From a virus: a stretch of DNA of 39,859 bases. The translations under genes were made by a program, and so were the position numbers. The notes beneath the pieces are model-generated. The model saw only the letters and a program-made list of their open reading frames with translations, ran no database searches and was not told where the DNA came from. Below, one piece after another: positions 1-6,471 of the stretch (within the stretch, counting starts at the first letter, position 1; every line of letters begins with the position of its first letter). Where the stretch lies: the IMG/VR virus record IMGVR_UViG_3300017987_005481, positions 1 to 39,859 of that record; one strand, 5' to 3'.

Positions 1-468
1 ATGTGCTACCGGGCTGAAACAATCGCCAATCGCTTTCTCAATATTGCTTCACTGAGCAATAAAAGCATTTCGCCAATGAAAATGCAAAAGTTGATTTATC
101 TTGCTCATGCCTATTGCCTCGTTTACCAAAAAAAACCCCTTGTAAACGAACTTTTTGAAGCATGGAAGTTTGGGCCAGTTTTACCTTCGATTTACCACGC
201 ATTCAAGAGGCACGTATCCCAGAAAATTGACAGGCAAATTCCCAAATTTGATGCACAAATTGACGATCCAAAAATCCTCAAGATTTTGGAGTTTATCTGG
301 GACAATTACGCTGATTTTCCAGCAGAAAAACTCTCAAACTGGACGCATGAACGCGGAGGACCCTGGGATCGTATTGTGAACGCGTCAGGAACACATTATC
401 GGAATCAGACCATTCCAAACGAATATATCCAGGAGTATTTTGAAAAGATGTTGGGAGCCGAACATTGA
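1..468 (+). CDS. Panacea-domain (DUF4065/SocA-like) protein, putative antitoxin, copy 1
   Basis: A 155-residue protein with the Panacea hallmarks: a Met-Gln-Lys-Leu-Ile-Tyr-Leu-Ala-His helix near residue 29 and the Glu-Ala-Trp-Lys-Phe-Gly-Pro-Val segment near residue 53. Panacea proteins are known as promiscuous antitoxins encoded beside varied toxins, including small membrane proteins, and as phage-borne SocA-like adaptors. The stop codon overlaps the TTG start of a small membrane protein, an arrangement typical of a coupled antitoxin-toxin pair. A diverged second copy lies at 2183-2648 and is frameshifted, so this copy is the intact one. The antitoxin role is inferred from family and context. 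The window starts at the ATG, so the RBS cannot be seen. Confidence 0.8.
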   Translation: MCYRAETIANRFLNIASLSNKSISPMKMQKLIYLAHAYCLVYQKKPLVNELFEAWKFGPVLPSIYHAFKRHVSQKIDRQIPKFDAQIDDPKILKILEFIWDNYADFPAEKLSNWTHERGGPWDRIVNASGTHYRNQTIPNEYIQEYFEKMLGAEH

Positions 469-797
469 AAAAGCTTCGAGATCCTGATCCGGAAAATGTA
501 ATTAATGCAGAAAAAAAAGACGACTACACAGGAGACAATGCTTCAGAGCGATCTTTCTTTATCAGCTTAAAATTTATGAAGTTTGGGACACGTGACGACC
601 TTCAGGGTGCTGCATTCTTTTTTGCAATTTTCTTTTCTTTTATCTGGATTTTAGTTTTTTGTTTCCAACTCAAATGCGAAACTTCAAGCAACTGCATCGA
701 TACTGCAAGGTCATGGCTTGAAAATTTAATTTTTTCATCCTTCAGCGTGGTTATCTCAAGATACATCCCAACAAAACAATCTCAAGACTCACTTTAA
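465..797 (+). CDS. Small membrane protein paired with Panacea copy 1, putative toxin
   Basis: A 110-residue protein. It has a charged N-terminus rich in Asp and Lys, a strongly hydrophobic aromatic segment near residues 47-70 (membrane span) and a second moderately hydrophobic stretch near 85-102. The start is TTG, overlapping the upstream TGA as TTGA, and no in-frame ATG occurs before the hydrophobic part. A close paralogue follows the second Panacea gene at 2645-2971 with the same overlap. Panacea systems are known with membrane-active toxins, so this is the likely effector. It could also be a superinfection-exclusion protein. Function is inferred from pairing only. Confidence 0.65.
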   Translation: MKKLRDPDPENVINAEKKDDYTGDNASERSFFISLKFMKFGTRDDLQGAAFFFAIFFSFIWILVFCFQLKCETSSNCIDTARSWLENLIFSSFSVVISRYIPTKQSQDSL

Positions 798-852
798 GTC
801 TTTCCTCCTAAGACCCTAAGCCCTTATGAGGCTGTAAAATCGTTTCAAAACC

Positions 853-903
853 GACTTCATCGTCTTCTGGAGAAACGGCGACGTGTCCTTTACCGTGAAG
901 TGA
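853..903 (+). pseudogene. Remnant of a DUF1064 nuclease gene
   Basis: Translating from 853 gives a 16-residue piece (Asp-Phe-Ile-Val-Phe-Trp-Arg-Asn-Gly-Asp-Val and on) ending in TGA. It matches the intact DUF1064 protein at 3080-3403 around its Asp-Phe-Ile-Glu-Phe-Trp-Glu-Asn-Gly-Asp segment. The preceding bases (about 830-850) also resemble the leader of that gene (about 3028-3048). The first two thirds of the gene are therefore deleted and the end is lost. This shows the duplicated block originally held three genes. Confidence 0.7.
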
Positions 904-957
904 CGAAGATAAGCCAATGGACGCTTGGACTGGTAGGCATTGAGGATGTTTGTAAAT

Positions 958-981
958 GCAACATAACATACATTCCCAGAC
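958..981. repeat. Left copy of a 24-bp imperfect direct repeat, possible attachment site
   Basis: GCAACATAACATACATT, two variable bases, then CAGAC. It recurs in the same orientation at 36667-36690 with 22 of 24 positions identical. The two copies bracket about 35.7 kb, a plausible size for a podovirus genome, and the right copy lies just before the promoter of a host-like gene. Against an att role, phage-like genes also lie to the left (1-903) and no integrase is visible. It may be a dispersed intergenic repeat. Confidence 0.4.
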
Positions 982-1082
982 ACGGTTTTTGAATTAAAAC
1001 CCTTCTTAATGAGTGCTTTACAGCACTTTCTTCACACAGACAACTCTTAGAAAATATTTAGAAACTTCGCCCCCCAGGGCAT

Positions 1083-1110
1083 AAAAAAAGCCGCCTCTAG
1101 ATGAGGCAGC
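1083..1110 (-). terminator. Rho-independent terminator reading leftward
   Basis: On the minus strand, GCTGCCTC and GAGGCGGC form an 8-bp stem (one G-T pair) with a 5-base loop, followed directly by seven T. No convincing minus-strand gene lies just upstream, so it may stop antisense transcription or be a leftover. The rest of 798-1229 holds only the DUF1064 remnant and the direct repeat; I see no other gene there. Confidence 0.6.
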
Positions 1111-1229
1111 CCTAAACATAACTTTATAGATATGAAAAAAAATAGCACGCCTATGGCGATTTGTGCAACACGAAAAAACGGAAATTTTCGTGCACGCTCC
1201 CTCCAATCCCAAAATCTGAAAGGTCAAGG

Positions 1230-2174
1230 ATGACCGAAACAACAGATCGTCAAAAACTTAAGGCTCCTGAATCAATTCCGCCAGTCCCAATGAAGTTAAT
1301 GCGTGATAAGAGAATTAACCATGGAGCAAAAAATCTTTACCCGTACCTGGTCGTATTCTGCAAAAAGAAAGATTACTGCTGGGCTTCAAATGAAGAGCTG
1401 GCCGAAATTGTCGGGTGCTCCGTATCGACTTTTCAAAGACGGGTAAAAAGTCTCGTTGACCATGGATATGCCTTCATCACTCAAGAAAATACACCCTACC
1501 AGAAAAACGGAAAACTTCGATGGAAAGAATCAAGAAAAATTTTTATCGACAAAAACAAATTCAAAAAATTTGCGGGCAGGTCAAAAGTGACCACCTCCAA
1601 CGGGCAGGTCAAAAGTGACCTACAATCTTCAGATATACCTAAAGGTATATCTTCAGAAAGCAAGAAAAAGCAGGAAAGGGCTGCTCCCTGCTCTAAAATT
1701 GTTCATAACTCAGAAAACTTGACGCCGAATCAGCGGGTGGCATACGAAAAAATCCTGGCCATGAACCTCAAAAACCACAAAGGCGAGTCGTTCAACGAAA
1801 AGACAGCTCTGGATCTTTGCAGGAGTCATCCGTTGGATCGAGTGGAAAACTTCATCGAGGCGTTTCGGCAAAGAGCCGACCGATACCGAAGGCAGGGGAG
1901 GGAGATGACCAATTGCGCGGGAACTTTTCTCCAGATTTGCCGACAGAACATCGAGGCCACACCTCCCGGTGTTGAGTTTGGCAGGGAGGTTTTCAGGCAG
2001 TGGCAGAGGCAAAATAATTTCTATGAATTCCAGGAAAACGGAAACTTTGTTATCATCCCCAACATGCCAGGGACGGAAATTCCTCTTTTCATGAGAGGAC
2101 AAGAGCTTATACGCCGACTTGACGAGAAGATGGAAGCGGTTGAGAGAACGAAACTCCACGCTGGCTGTTACTGA
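1230..2174 (+). CDS. Helix-turn-helix replication initiator-like protein (lambda O-like layout)
   Basis: A 314-residue protein. Residues about 20-85 form a winged-helix domain of the HTH_36/phage replication type (Lys-Asn-Leu-Tyr-Pro-Tyr-Leu; Ser-Asn-Glu-Glu-Leu-Ala-Glu; Cys-Ser-Val-Ser-Thr-Phe-Gln-Arg-Arg). A polar linker (about 110-150) follows, then a charged C-terminal region. ATG 1230, with AGG six bases upstream, is preferred over an in-frame TTG at 1161. The DNA coding for the linker carries palindromic repeats, as in lambda O, where the origin lies inside the gene. The likely role is binding the phage origin and recruiting replication proteins; a transcriptional regulator is the alternative. 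Panacea copy 2 follows after 8 bp. Confidence 0.7.
   Translation: MTETTDRQKLKAPESIPPVPMKLMRDKRINHGAKNLYPYLVVFCKKKDYCWASNEELAEIVGCSVSTFQRRVKSLVDHGYAFITQENTPYQKNGKLRWKESRKIFIDKNKFKKFAGRSKVTTSNGQVKSDLQSSDIPKGISSESKKKQERAAPCSKIVHNSENLTPNQRVAYEKILAMNLKNHKGESFNEKTALDLCRSHPLDRVENFIEAFRQRADRYRRQGREMTNCAGTFLQICRQNIEATPPGVEFGREVFRQWQRQNNFYEFQENGNFVIIPNMPGTEIPLFMRGQELIRRLDEKMEAVERTKLHAGCY
1573..1651. promoter_or_regulatory. Cluster of palindromic repeats inside the initiator gene, candidate replication origin
   Basis: A 20-bp unit occurs twice, at 1573-1592 and 1601-1620, with 28-bp periodicity. Each contains the inverted repeat GGTCA-AAAG-TGACC. A third palindrome with 8-bp arms, GATATACC and GGTATATC, spans 1632-1651. 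All fall in the part of the gene that codes for the flexible linker between the DNA-binding domain and the C-terminus. This resembles lambdoid origins, where O binds iterons within its own gene. Two copies are few for an origin, so an autoregulatory operator is possible. Confidence 0.45.
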
Positions 2175-2182
2175 GGGGAACC

Positions 2183-2648
2183 ATGTGCTACCGCGCTGAA
2201 ACAATTGCCAATTGCTTTCTCAAGCATGCTTCGATGAGCAACAAAAGCATTTCACCCATGAAAATGCAAAAGCTGATTTATCTCGCTCACGCTTATTGCC
2301 TGGTTTATCAAGGCAAGCCCCTCGTCAACGAGCTTTTTGAGGCCTGGAAATTTGGTCCAGTTTTACCCTCAATTTACCACGCATTCAAGAGGCATGTTTC
2401 CCAGAAAATTGACAGGCAAATTCCCAAGTTTAATGCGCAAATTGACGATCCAAAAATCCGCGAGATTTTGGAGTTTATCTGGGAACTACGCAGATTTTCC
2501 AGCAGAAAAGCTATCGAACTGGACGCATGAGCGTGGAGGGCCCTGGGATCGTATTGTGAACGGATCAGGGACCCACTACCGCAACCAGACAATCCCCAAC
2601 GAATATATCCAGGAATATTTTGAAAAAATGCTGGGAACCGAACATTGA
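2183..2648 (+). pseudogene. Panacea-domain protein, copy 2, broken by a 2-base deletion
   Basis: It aligns with the gene at 1-468 over its full length, with many mostly third-position differences. Around 2481-2487 it lacks two bases present in copy 1. The original frame therefore leaves the family sequence after residue 101 and stops at 2530 (115 residues). The remaining Panacea C-terminus continues in another frame to 2648. Start ATG 2183 has a GAGGGG site and follows the initiator stop by 8 bp. Programmed frameshifting is unlikely, since no slippery heptamer is visible at the junction and copy 1 needs none. The downstream membrane partner is intact. Confidence 0.8.
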
Positions 2649-2971
2649 AAACACTTCGAGATCCCGATCCGGGAAATGTCCTTGATGCGGAAAAAAAAGA
2701 CGACTACACTGGAGAAAATGCTGCCGAGAGATCCTTCCTCATAAACTTTAAATTCATGAAGTTTGGAACTGCCGACGACCTTCAGGGCGCCGCATTCTTT
2801 TTCGCAATTTTTTTCTCCTTCATCTGGATTTTAGTTTTTATTCTTCAAATCTACTTGGGAAGTTCAAGTGAATGCATCGATACAGCAAGGTCATGGATTG
2901 AAACCCTGATTTTTTCATCCTTCAGCGTTGTTATTTCAAGATTCATCCCAACAAATCAAAACCAAGACTGA
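2645..2971 (+). CDS. Small membrane protein paired with Panacea copy 2, putative toxin
   Basis: A 108-residue paralogue of the protein at 465-797. It keeps the charged N-terminus, the Asp-Asp-Leu-Gln-Gly-Ala-Ala start of the first hydrophobic segment and the Cys-Ile-Asp-Thr-Ala-Arg-Ser-Trp motif before the second. The start is TTG overlapping the TGA of the broken antitoxin. The frame is intact although its cognate antitoxin is not, so it may rely on the first Panacea copy or may not be toxic. Function is inferred. Confidence 0.65.
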   Translation: MKTLRDPDPGNVLDAEKKDDYTGENAAERSFLINFKFMKFGTADDLQGAAFFFAIFFSFIWILVFILQIYLGSSSECIDTARSWIETLIFSSFSVVISRFIPTNQNQD

Positions 2972-3079
2972 TTTTAAAGCCTTTTAAGACCTCTAAAATT
3001 TTTAACTGGACTCTTACCATTAAGAAGCTATAAAGTCGTCTCAGACACGCTTAAAATAAGCCTGAGAGGTAATTCCGGA

Positions 3080-3403
3080 ATGGCATTCAAACCGATCAAA
3101 CACAAATACCGCGCAAAACGCACAGAAATTGACTCCTTCCGCTTCGACTCAAAACTTGAAGCTCGCTACTACCAGAAGCTGAAACGCGCTGAGGAAGCAG
3201 GAGACCTCATCTTTTTCCTTCGCCAGGCACCTTTCCACCTACCAGGCAACATCCGCTACGTGATCGACTTCATCGAGTTCTGGGAAAACGGCGATGTAGT
3301 GTTCACGGACGTCAAAGGCATTGACACGCCTGTCTCAAAAACGAAAAGAAAACAGGTCGAAAGCCTGTTTCCAATCCAAATTAACGTGGTAAATAAAGTA
3401 TGA
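3080..3403 (+). CDS. DUF1064 putative phage nuclease
   Basis: A 107-residue basic protein with DUF1064 landmarks: Phe-Asp-Ser-Lys-Leu-Glu-Ala-Arg-Tyr-Tyr near residue 23, Tyr-Val-Ile-Asp-Phe near 62 and Asp-Val-Lys-Gly near 78 followed by Lys-Arg-Lys. This Glu/Asp/Asp-x-Lys arrangement is that of a PD-(D/E)XK-like nuclease. The family is common in phage replication regions and is suspected to process recombination or replication intermediates. GAGAGG lies upstream of the ATG. The stop overlaps the next ATG. A deleted copy lies at 853-903. Confidence 0.75.
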   Translation: MAFKPIKHKYRAKRTEIDSFRFDSKLEARYYQKLKRAEEAGDLIFFLRQAPFHLPGNIRYVIDFIEFWENGDVVFTDVKGIDTPVSKTKRKQVESLFPIQINVVNKV

Positions 3404-3714
3404 ATAAAAAAGATAATCCATTTTCAATTGAAGATGTAAGGCTATTAAATATTGCTAAAGACACATTGACAACAGGTCTTGAGCAGATTTTTTTACTATG
3501 TCTTGAGAAGGATAAAAAACTATATCGAGAGTCTTTCAAGGCTATCTGTGAGATGCTTTTCCTTGACTCGCTTCAAGCCTTTGAGCAAATATACTATTTC
3601 GACGACGATGGAAAGATTCAGCCCAAAGACATGGTGGAGCAGGTCAAAGACGACATCAACCTGATCGATGGGGCTTTCTACAAAACAGAAAAGCAAAGAG
3701 AAGATGATGATTGA
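3400..3714 (+). CDS. Hypothetical acidic phage protein
   Basis: A 104-residue protein that starts in an ATGA overlap with the DUF1064 stop. It appears mostly alpha-helical, with hydrophobic heptads near residues 10-60, and ends in a run of acidic residues. No family recognised. Coupling to DUF1064 suggests co-expression in the replication region. Its last 11 bases overlap the start of the next gene. Confidence 0.6.
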   Translation: MNKKDNPFSIEDVRLLNIAKDTLTTGLEQIFLLCLEKDKKLYRESFKAICEMLFLDSLQAFEQIYYFDDDGKIQPKDMVEQVKDDINLIDGAFYKTEKQREDDD

Positions 3715-3904
3715 AGAGCATGCCTTATCACTGATCGGAGAGCTGAAGAAAGAAGATCTTGAGTACCTTGTCAGAAAAGCGAACAAGCTCGGAACAGCTG
3801 GCAGACGACTCTCAGGGATAAAGATTGAAAGACTGGACGCTTCGAAGGAAATACTTTTTATCGTAGATGACCCTTCAACAAAAACCAATCTTCCGCTATG
3901 TTGA
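3704..3904 (+). CDS. Small hypothetical protein
   Basis: A 66-residue protein starting at ATG 3704 after a purine-rich AGAGAAG site; an earlier in-frame start at 3668 has no good site. The N-terminal half is predicted helical (Glu-Glu-His-Ala-Leu-Ser-Leu-Ile-Gly-Glu-Leu), the C-terminal half more strand-like. It is the last gene before a strong terminator. No family recognised. Confidence 0.5.
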   Translation: MMIEEHALSLIGELKKEDLEYLVRKANKLGTAGRRLSGIKIERLDASKEILFIVDDPSTKTNLPLC

Positions 3905-3965
3905 AATGGTGATCAAGTAATTGAACTTCATTTTTTTCCATTTGAATTTCATATGAATCCTCCAG

Positions 3966-4018
3966 GCCCTCTACCTCCTAATGGTTCAAATTAAGGAAAG
4001 AGGGCTTTTCTTTTTATT
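3966..4018 (+). terminator. Rho-independent terminator after the left gene block
   Basis: Arms GCCCTCT (3966-3972) and AGAGGGC (3999-4005) pair, with a further inner TCCTAAT/ATTAAGGA helix containing one bulge. TTTTCTTTTTATT follows. It separates the left block from the packaging genes, so the small terminase gene should have its own promoter. Confidence 0.8.
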
Positions 4019-4067
4019 CATGCTCAGCAAAAATAAGCTTTCATAACCAAGCGTCAAGGACGACGAA

Positions 4068-4493
4068 GTGGCAGACAAGAAAAGTAAACATGGTGGCCAT
4101 GGCATTGGAAGGCCTGAAAAATGGACGGCTGATTTAATTGAAAAAGAAGCAGAACAGCTCATTGAGTGGTCTAAAACAGACGACGCAATTATCTTAAGAG
4201 AGTTTCCTGCATCGAGGGGGTACGGGCCACAATGGCTCACCTATTTAGCCGACAAATCCCCCACCTTTTCCGAAGCTCTTAAAATTGCCAGGTGTAATGT
4301 CGGAGTAAGAAGAGAGAAAATGGGACTAAGAGGCGATGTAGATGCCGGCATTGTAAAAGCGTCTCTAGCTACATACGACGATGAGCATCGAGCTATGCTT
4401 AAAGAGATGAAAAGGGCTGAGAAAGAGGGCGACCTCATGAAAGCTTTCTTAGCAGGTCAGCAGGCTCAAAGAGACATGGGAAAGGAAAACTAG
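4068..4493 (+). CDS. terS: Putative terminase small subunit
   Basis: A 141-residue protein with a GTG start and a CAAGGACG site upstream. The N-terminus is Gly/His-rich (Gly-Gly-His-Gly-Ile-Gly-Arg-Pro). A helical DNA-binding-type segment follows, with Ile-Leu-Arg-Glu-Phe-Pro-Ala-Ser-Arg-Gly-Tyr then Leu-Ala-Asp-Lys-Ser-Pro-Thr-Phe, as in small terminase HTH regions, and then a charged helical C-terminus for oligomerisation. TerS recognises the packaging site and hands DNA to the large subunit. Position and order support this; the large subunit lies past a minus-strand insertion. By motif alone it could be another phage HTH protein. Confidence 0.65.
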   Translation: MADKKSKHGGHGIGRPEKWTADLIEKEAEQLIEWSKTDDAIILREFPASRGYGPQWLTYLADKSPTFSEALKIARCNVGVRREKMGLRGDVDAGIVKASLATYDDEHRAMLKEMKRAEKEGDLMKAFLAGQQAQRDMGKEN

Positions 4494-4497
4494 CCCT

Positions 4498-4740
4498 TCA
4501 AAGAAACACCCTATAATCACACTTAAATACCTTAGCCAAACGCTTAGCGATGTCTTTTCCAATAGGTCTATGACCCCTCTCCATCTTTGAAATATTGTAT
4601 TGTGATACGCCGATCATCTCGCCAAGCTGTGCCTGGGTAAGATCTTCCCTTTTCCTTGCGCCAGCAAGACAAACAGATCCCTTTGGTCTACCACCAAACA
4701 CTTCTTCATGAAATTCGTCAGCACTAAAAAAAGCACTCAT
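4498..4740 (-). CDS. XRE-family helix-turn-helix protein
   Basis: An 80-residue protein. A classic HTH occupies about residues 32-70: Leu-Thr-Gln-Ala-Gln-Leu-Gly-Glu-Met-Ile-Gly-Val-Ser-Gln-Tyr-Asn-Ile-Ser-Lys-Met-Glu. Its start overlaps the stop of the DUF2442 gene in an ATGA arrangement, making it third in a minus-strand operon. It probably acts as antitoxin-like repressor of the operon by binding the palindrome at 5286-5330. Its stop lies 4 bp from the terS stop, so the two units converge. Confidence 0.85.
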   Translation of the reverse strand: MSAFFSADEFHEEVFGGRPKGSVCLAGARKREDLTQAQLGEMIGVSQYNISKMERGHRPIGKDIAKRLAKVFKCDYRVFL

Positions 4741-4991
4741 CTAATATCCCTCCCCATTTCATAGAGAATGTCGGGGCAGATATCAGCCCCATTAGGCCAG
4801 CAGATACTGCTAGGGTAATCAGGATCATCAAGAGATAATGTTTTAAAATATTCTAAATCTTTAAGGGACGAAAAAACTTCACCACCCTGGTTCACGATCT
4901 CCTCAAGATCTACAATCTTAAATTCTGCATTATCAAACTCCAAAAGCACCTTGTAATCTTTAAGATAAAAAAACCTGCTCACAGTATGCAT
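4737..4991 (-). CDS. DUF2442 protein
   Basis: An 84-residue protein starting at ATG 4991; a GTG one codon earlier is possible. It matches the DUF2442 pattern: Tyr-Lys-Val-Leu-Leu-Glu-Phe-Asp-Asn, Phe-Lys-Ile-Val-Asp-Leu near the middle, and Ile-Cys-Trp-Pro-Asn-Gly-Ala-Asp-Ile-Cys-Pro-Asp at the end. DUF2442 genes often lie next to DUF4160 genes in toxin-antitoxin-like pairs, as here. The molecular activity is not established. Confidence 0.8.
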   Translation of the reverse strand: MHTVSRFFYLKDYKVLLEFDNAEFKIVDLEEIVNQGGEVFSSLKDLEYFKTLSLDDPDYPSSICWPNGADICPDILYEMGRDIR

Positions 4992-4993
4992 CA

Positions 4994-5254
4994 CTACTCC
5001 AAGGGTTCAATTTTATTCAGAGGCTTTCGCTTTTCAGCCAGCTCCCAATTGCTCAACAATTCTTCTTTGTGAATAGAAGCCCACTCAAGCACCAACTTAA
5101 GCGCTCTTTTTGGAAGATTTCCCTCAATCATCTCGCAAGACTCAATAGAGATTAAACCAACAAACTCTTTGTAGTGTGCGTGAAAATGCTTAGGAGGGTG
5201 GTCTACATAGTACATTCTGATAATAATTCCCAGGAATCGGCTGATTTCAGGCAT
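4994..5254 (-). CDS. DUF4160 protein
   Basis: An 86-residue protein with the family signature Pro-Glu-Ile-Ser-Arg-Phe-Leu-Gly-Ile-Ile-Ile-Arg-Met-Tyr, then His-Pro-Pro-Lys-His-Phe-His-Ala-His-Tyr. The C-terminus has the usual Leu-Val-Leu-Glu-Trp-Ala and Asn-Trp-Glu-Leu-Ala motifs. It is first in the minus-strand operon, transcribed from the palindromic region at 5286-5330. It is a partner of DUF2442 in a TA-like module; which partner is toxic is unknown. The cassette interrupts the packaging operon. Confidence 0.85.
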   Translation of the reverse strand: MPEISRFLGIIIRMYYVDHPPKHFHAHYKEFVGLISIESCEMIEGNLPKRALKLVLEWASIHKEELLSNWELAEKRKPLNKIEPLE

Positions 5255-5285
5255 TGAGCTAAAGTCTCTGTTTTATTGTTTATCT

Positions 5286-5330
5286 TGATTATATTATATG
5301 TCAATGAATGACATAAAGTCAATATAATCA
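5286..5330. promoter_or_regulatory. Nested palindromic operator of the DUF4160/DUF2442/XRE operon
   Basis: Outer arms TGATTATATT (5286-5295) and AATATAATCA (5321-5330) are exact inverted complements. Inside them, ATGTCA (5298-5303) and TGACAT (5309-5314) form a second inverted repeat. The site lies between the divergent DUF4160 and large terminase genes. It probably binds the XRE regulator and could also influence terminase transcription. Confidence 0.7.
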
Positions 5331-5368
5331 GCATGTTAAATAATTCTTTTTCTTTCATAAATTATTAA

Positions 5369-6118
5369 TTGTCGTTTATGTTCCATCTCATGACTTCAGA
5401 TTTTAGAAAAGTTGTTGAGATATACGCCAAGGATAATCCAAAGCTTTTAGATAAAGAGTGGCGATTATCAAAGAAGTCTGGGCTTTATTGGATAAAGGGT
5501 AAAGACGGAAAGCCTGTGCTTTTTGAACCCAACTGGGCGCAAATTGAGCTCTTGAAAGACCCTCACCCGCTGAAGATCATCCCCAAAAGCCGTCAGCTTG
5601 GCGTGACTACATTCTACGCCATTAACTACATCGATGACTGCATCTTCAATGAAACTCCGATCGACACGACGTTTATTGCTGACAGAAGAGAAAACGCTGA
5701 ACTTATCTTTGAGAACAAGGTCAAGTTTGCCTGGGAGCGGATGCCTGATTGGGTAACCAAGCTAAACCCAGCTTCCAAGGATTCAACGCGAATGCTTAGA
5801 TGGGCAAATGGGTCAAGCTACGTGGTAGATACCGCTCCACGCGGTGGAACGTTCCAGAGGCTTCATATCAGCGAATTTGGAAAGATATGCGCCAAATACC
5901 CAGCAAAAGCGCAAGAGATCATTGAAGGGGCGCTTGAGACGGTTGCGATAGGTCAGCAGGTGACTATCGAGTCAACGAGTGAGGGGAGAGGCGGGTATTT
6001 CTACGACATTTGCAAGCAGGCGCAGGAAAAGGCTGTTAAGGGAGAGGAGCCAGGTGAGATGGATTACAAGCTGTTCTTTTTCCCTTGGTGGAAGGAATCC
6101 ACATACACATTAAATTAG
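5369..6118 (+). CDS. terL: Terminase large subunit, ATPase half (split gene)
   Basis: 249 residues comprising only the packaging ATPase. Walker A-like Pro-Lys-Ser-Arg-Gln-Leu-Gly-Val-Thr-Thr is at 72-81, Walker B Leu-His-Ile-Ser-Glu-Phe-Gly at 165-171 with the catalytic Glu, and coupling motif Glu-Ser-Thr-Ser-Glu-Gly at 201-206. It ends after Phe-Phe-Pro-Trp-Trp-Lys-Glu-Ser-Thr-Tyr, which in related full-length terminases leads straight into the linker and nuclease domain. That domain is encoded separately at 9589-10389. The start is TTG 5369 or ATG 5378, neither with a clear RBS. It powers DNA translocation into the prohead at the portal. Motifs look intact, so activity in trans with the nuclease half is plausible. 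Confidence 0.9.
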   Translation: MSFMFHLMTSDFRKVVEIYAKDNPKLLDKEWRLSKKSGLYWIKGKDGKPVLFEPNWAQIELLKDPHPLKIIPKSRQLGVTTFYAINYIDDCIFNETPIDTTFIADRRENAELIFENKVKFAWERMPDWVTKLNPASKDSTRMLRWANGSSYVVDTAPRGGTFQRLHISEFGKICAKYPAKAQEIIEGALETVAIGQQVTIESTSEGRGGYFYDICKQAQEKAVKGEEPGEMDYKLFFFPWWKESTYTLN

Positions 6119-6126
6119 GAGAATGA

Positions 6127-6471
6127 ATGGGCAACGAAGCAAAAGATGAAAGAGCGTTCCACACCAATCTTATCAAAGAGATGTTAAGAGAGAATCAGCG
6201 GTTTCTAACGCAGTACGGGCAGGTACAGGAGCAAAAGCTTAGTAAGCTTAATGGATGTCTTCTTAAAGTTGAGAAGTCGCTAAAGAAGTACGATGAGGCG
6301 CTTAGGCTGTCACAAAAGCAGTTTGAGATCGTTGAAGAGACGCTTTGCAATGTTCTGCTAGCCATCCGTCAAAACGAGTATTTGCAAGCCTACTACCCAG
6401 AAAGCCAGGGACACCCTGCCGGTAAGTATGTCGGCAGACACCCTGTACAAGAGAGAAGGGACAAAAAGTGA
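6127..6471 (+). CDS. Hypothetical coiled-coil protein, first gene of the terminase island
   Basis: A 114-residue protein. An AGGAG site overlaps the terminase stop, giving tight coupling. Residues 10-85 look like a continuous helix with coiled-coil heptads (Leu-Lys-Val-Glu-Lys-Ser-Leu-Lys-Lys-Tyr); the tail is polar and basic. No family recognised. It overlaps the next GTG start. Confidence 0.55.
   Translation: MGNEAKDERAFHTNLIKEMLRENQRFLTQYGQVQEQKLSKLNGCLLKVEKSLKKYDEALRLSQKQFEIVEETLCNVLLAIRQNEYLQAYYPESQGHPAGKYVGRHPVQERRDKK

Noticed and set aside
1018-1242. 74-residue minus-strand frame in the left intergenic region
   Set aside because: It spans the minus-strand terminator and reads as low-quality coding sequence.
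1710-2204. 164-residue open frame on the minus strand
   Set aside because: Lies within the well-supported initiator gene, has no recognisable motif and no upstream RBS.
2183-2648. Programmed ribosomal frameshift in Panacea copy 2
   Set aside because: No slippery heptamer or downstream structure is evident, and the intact copy 1 makes the same protein in one frame.
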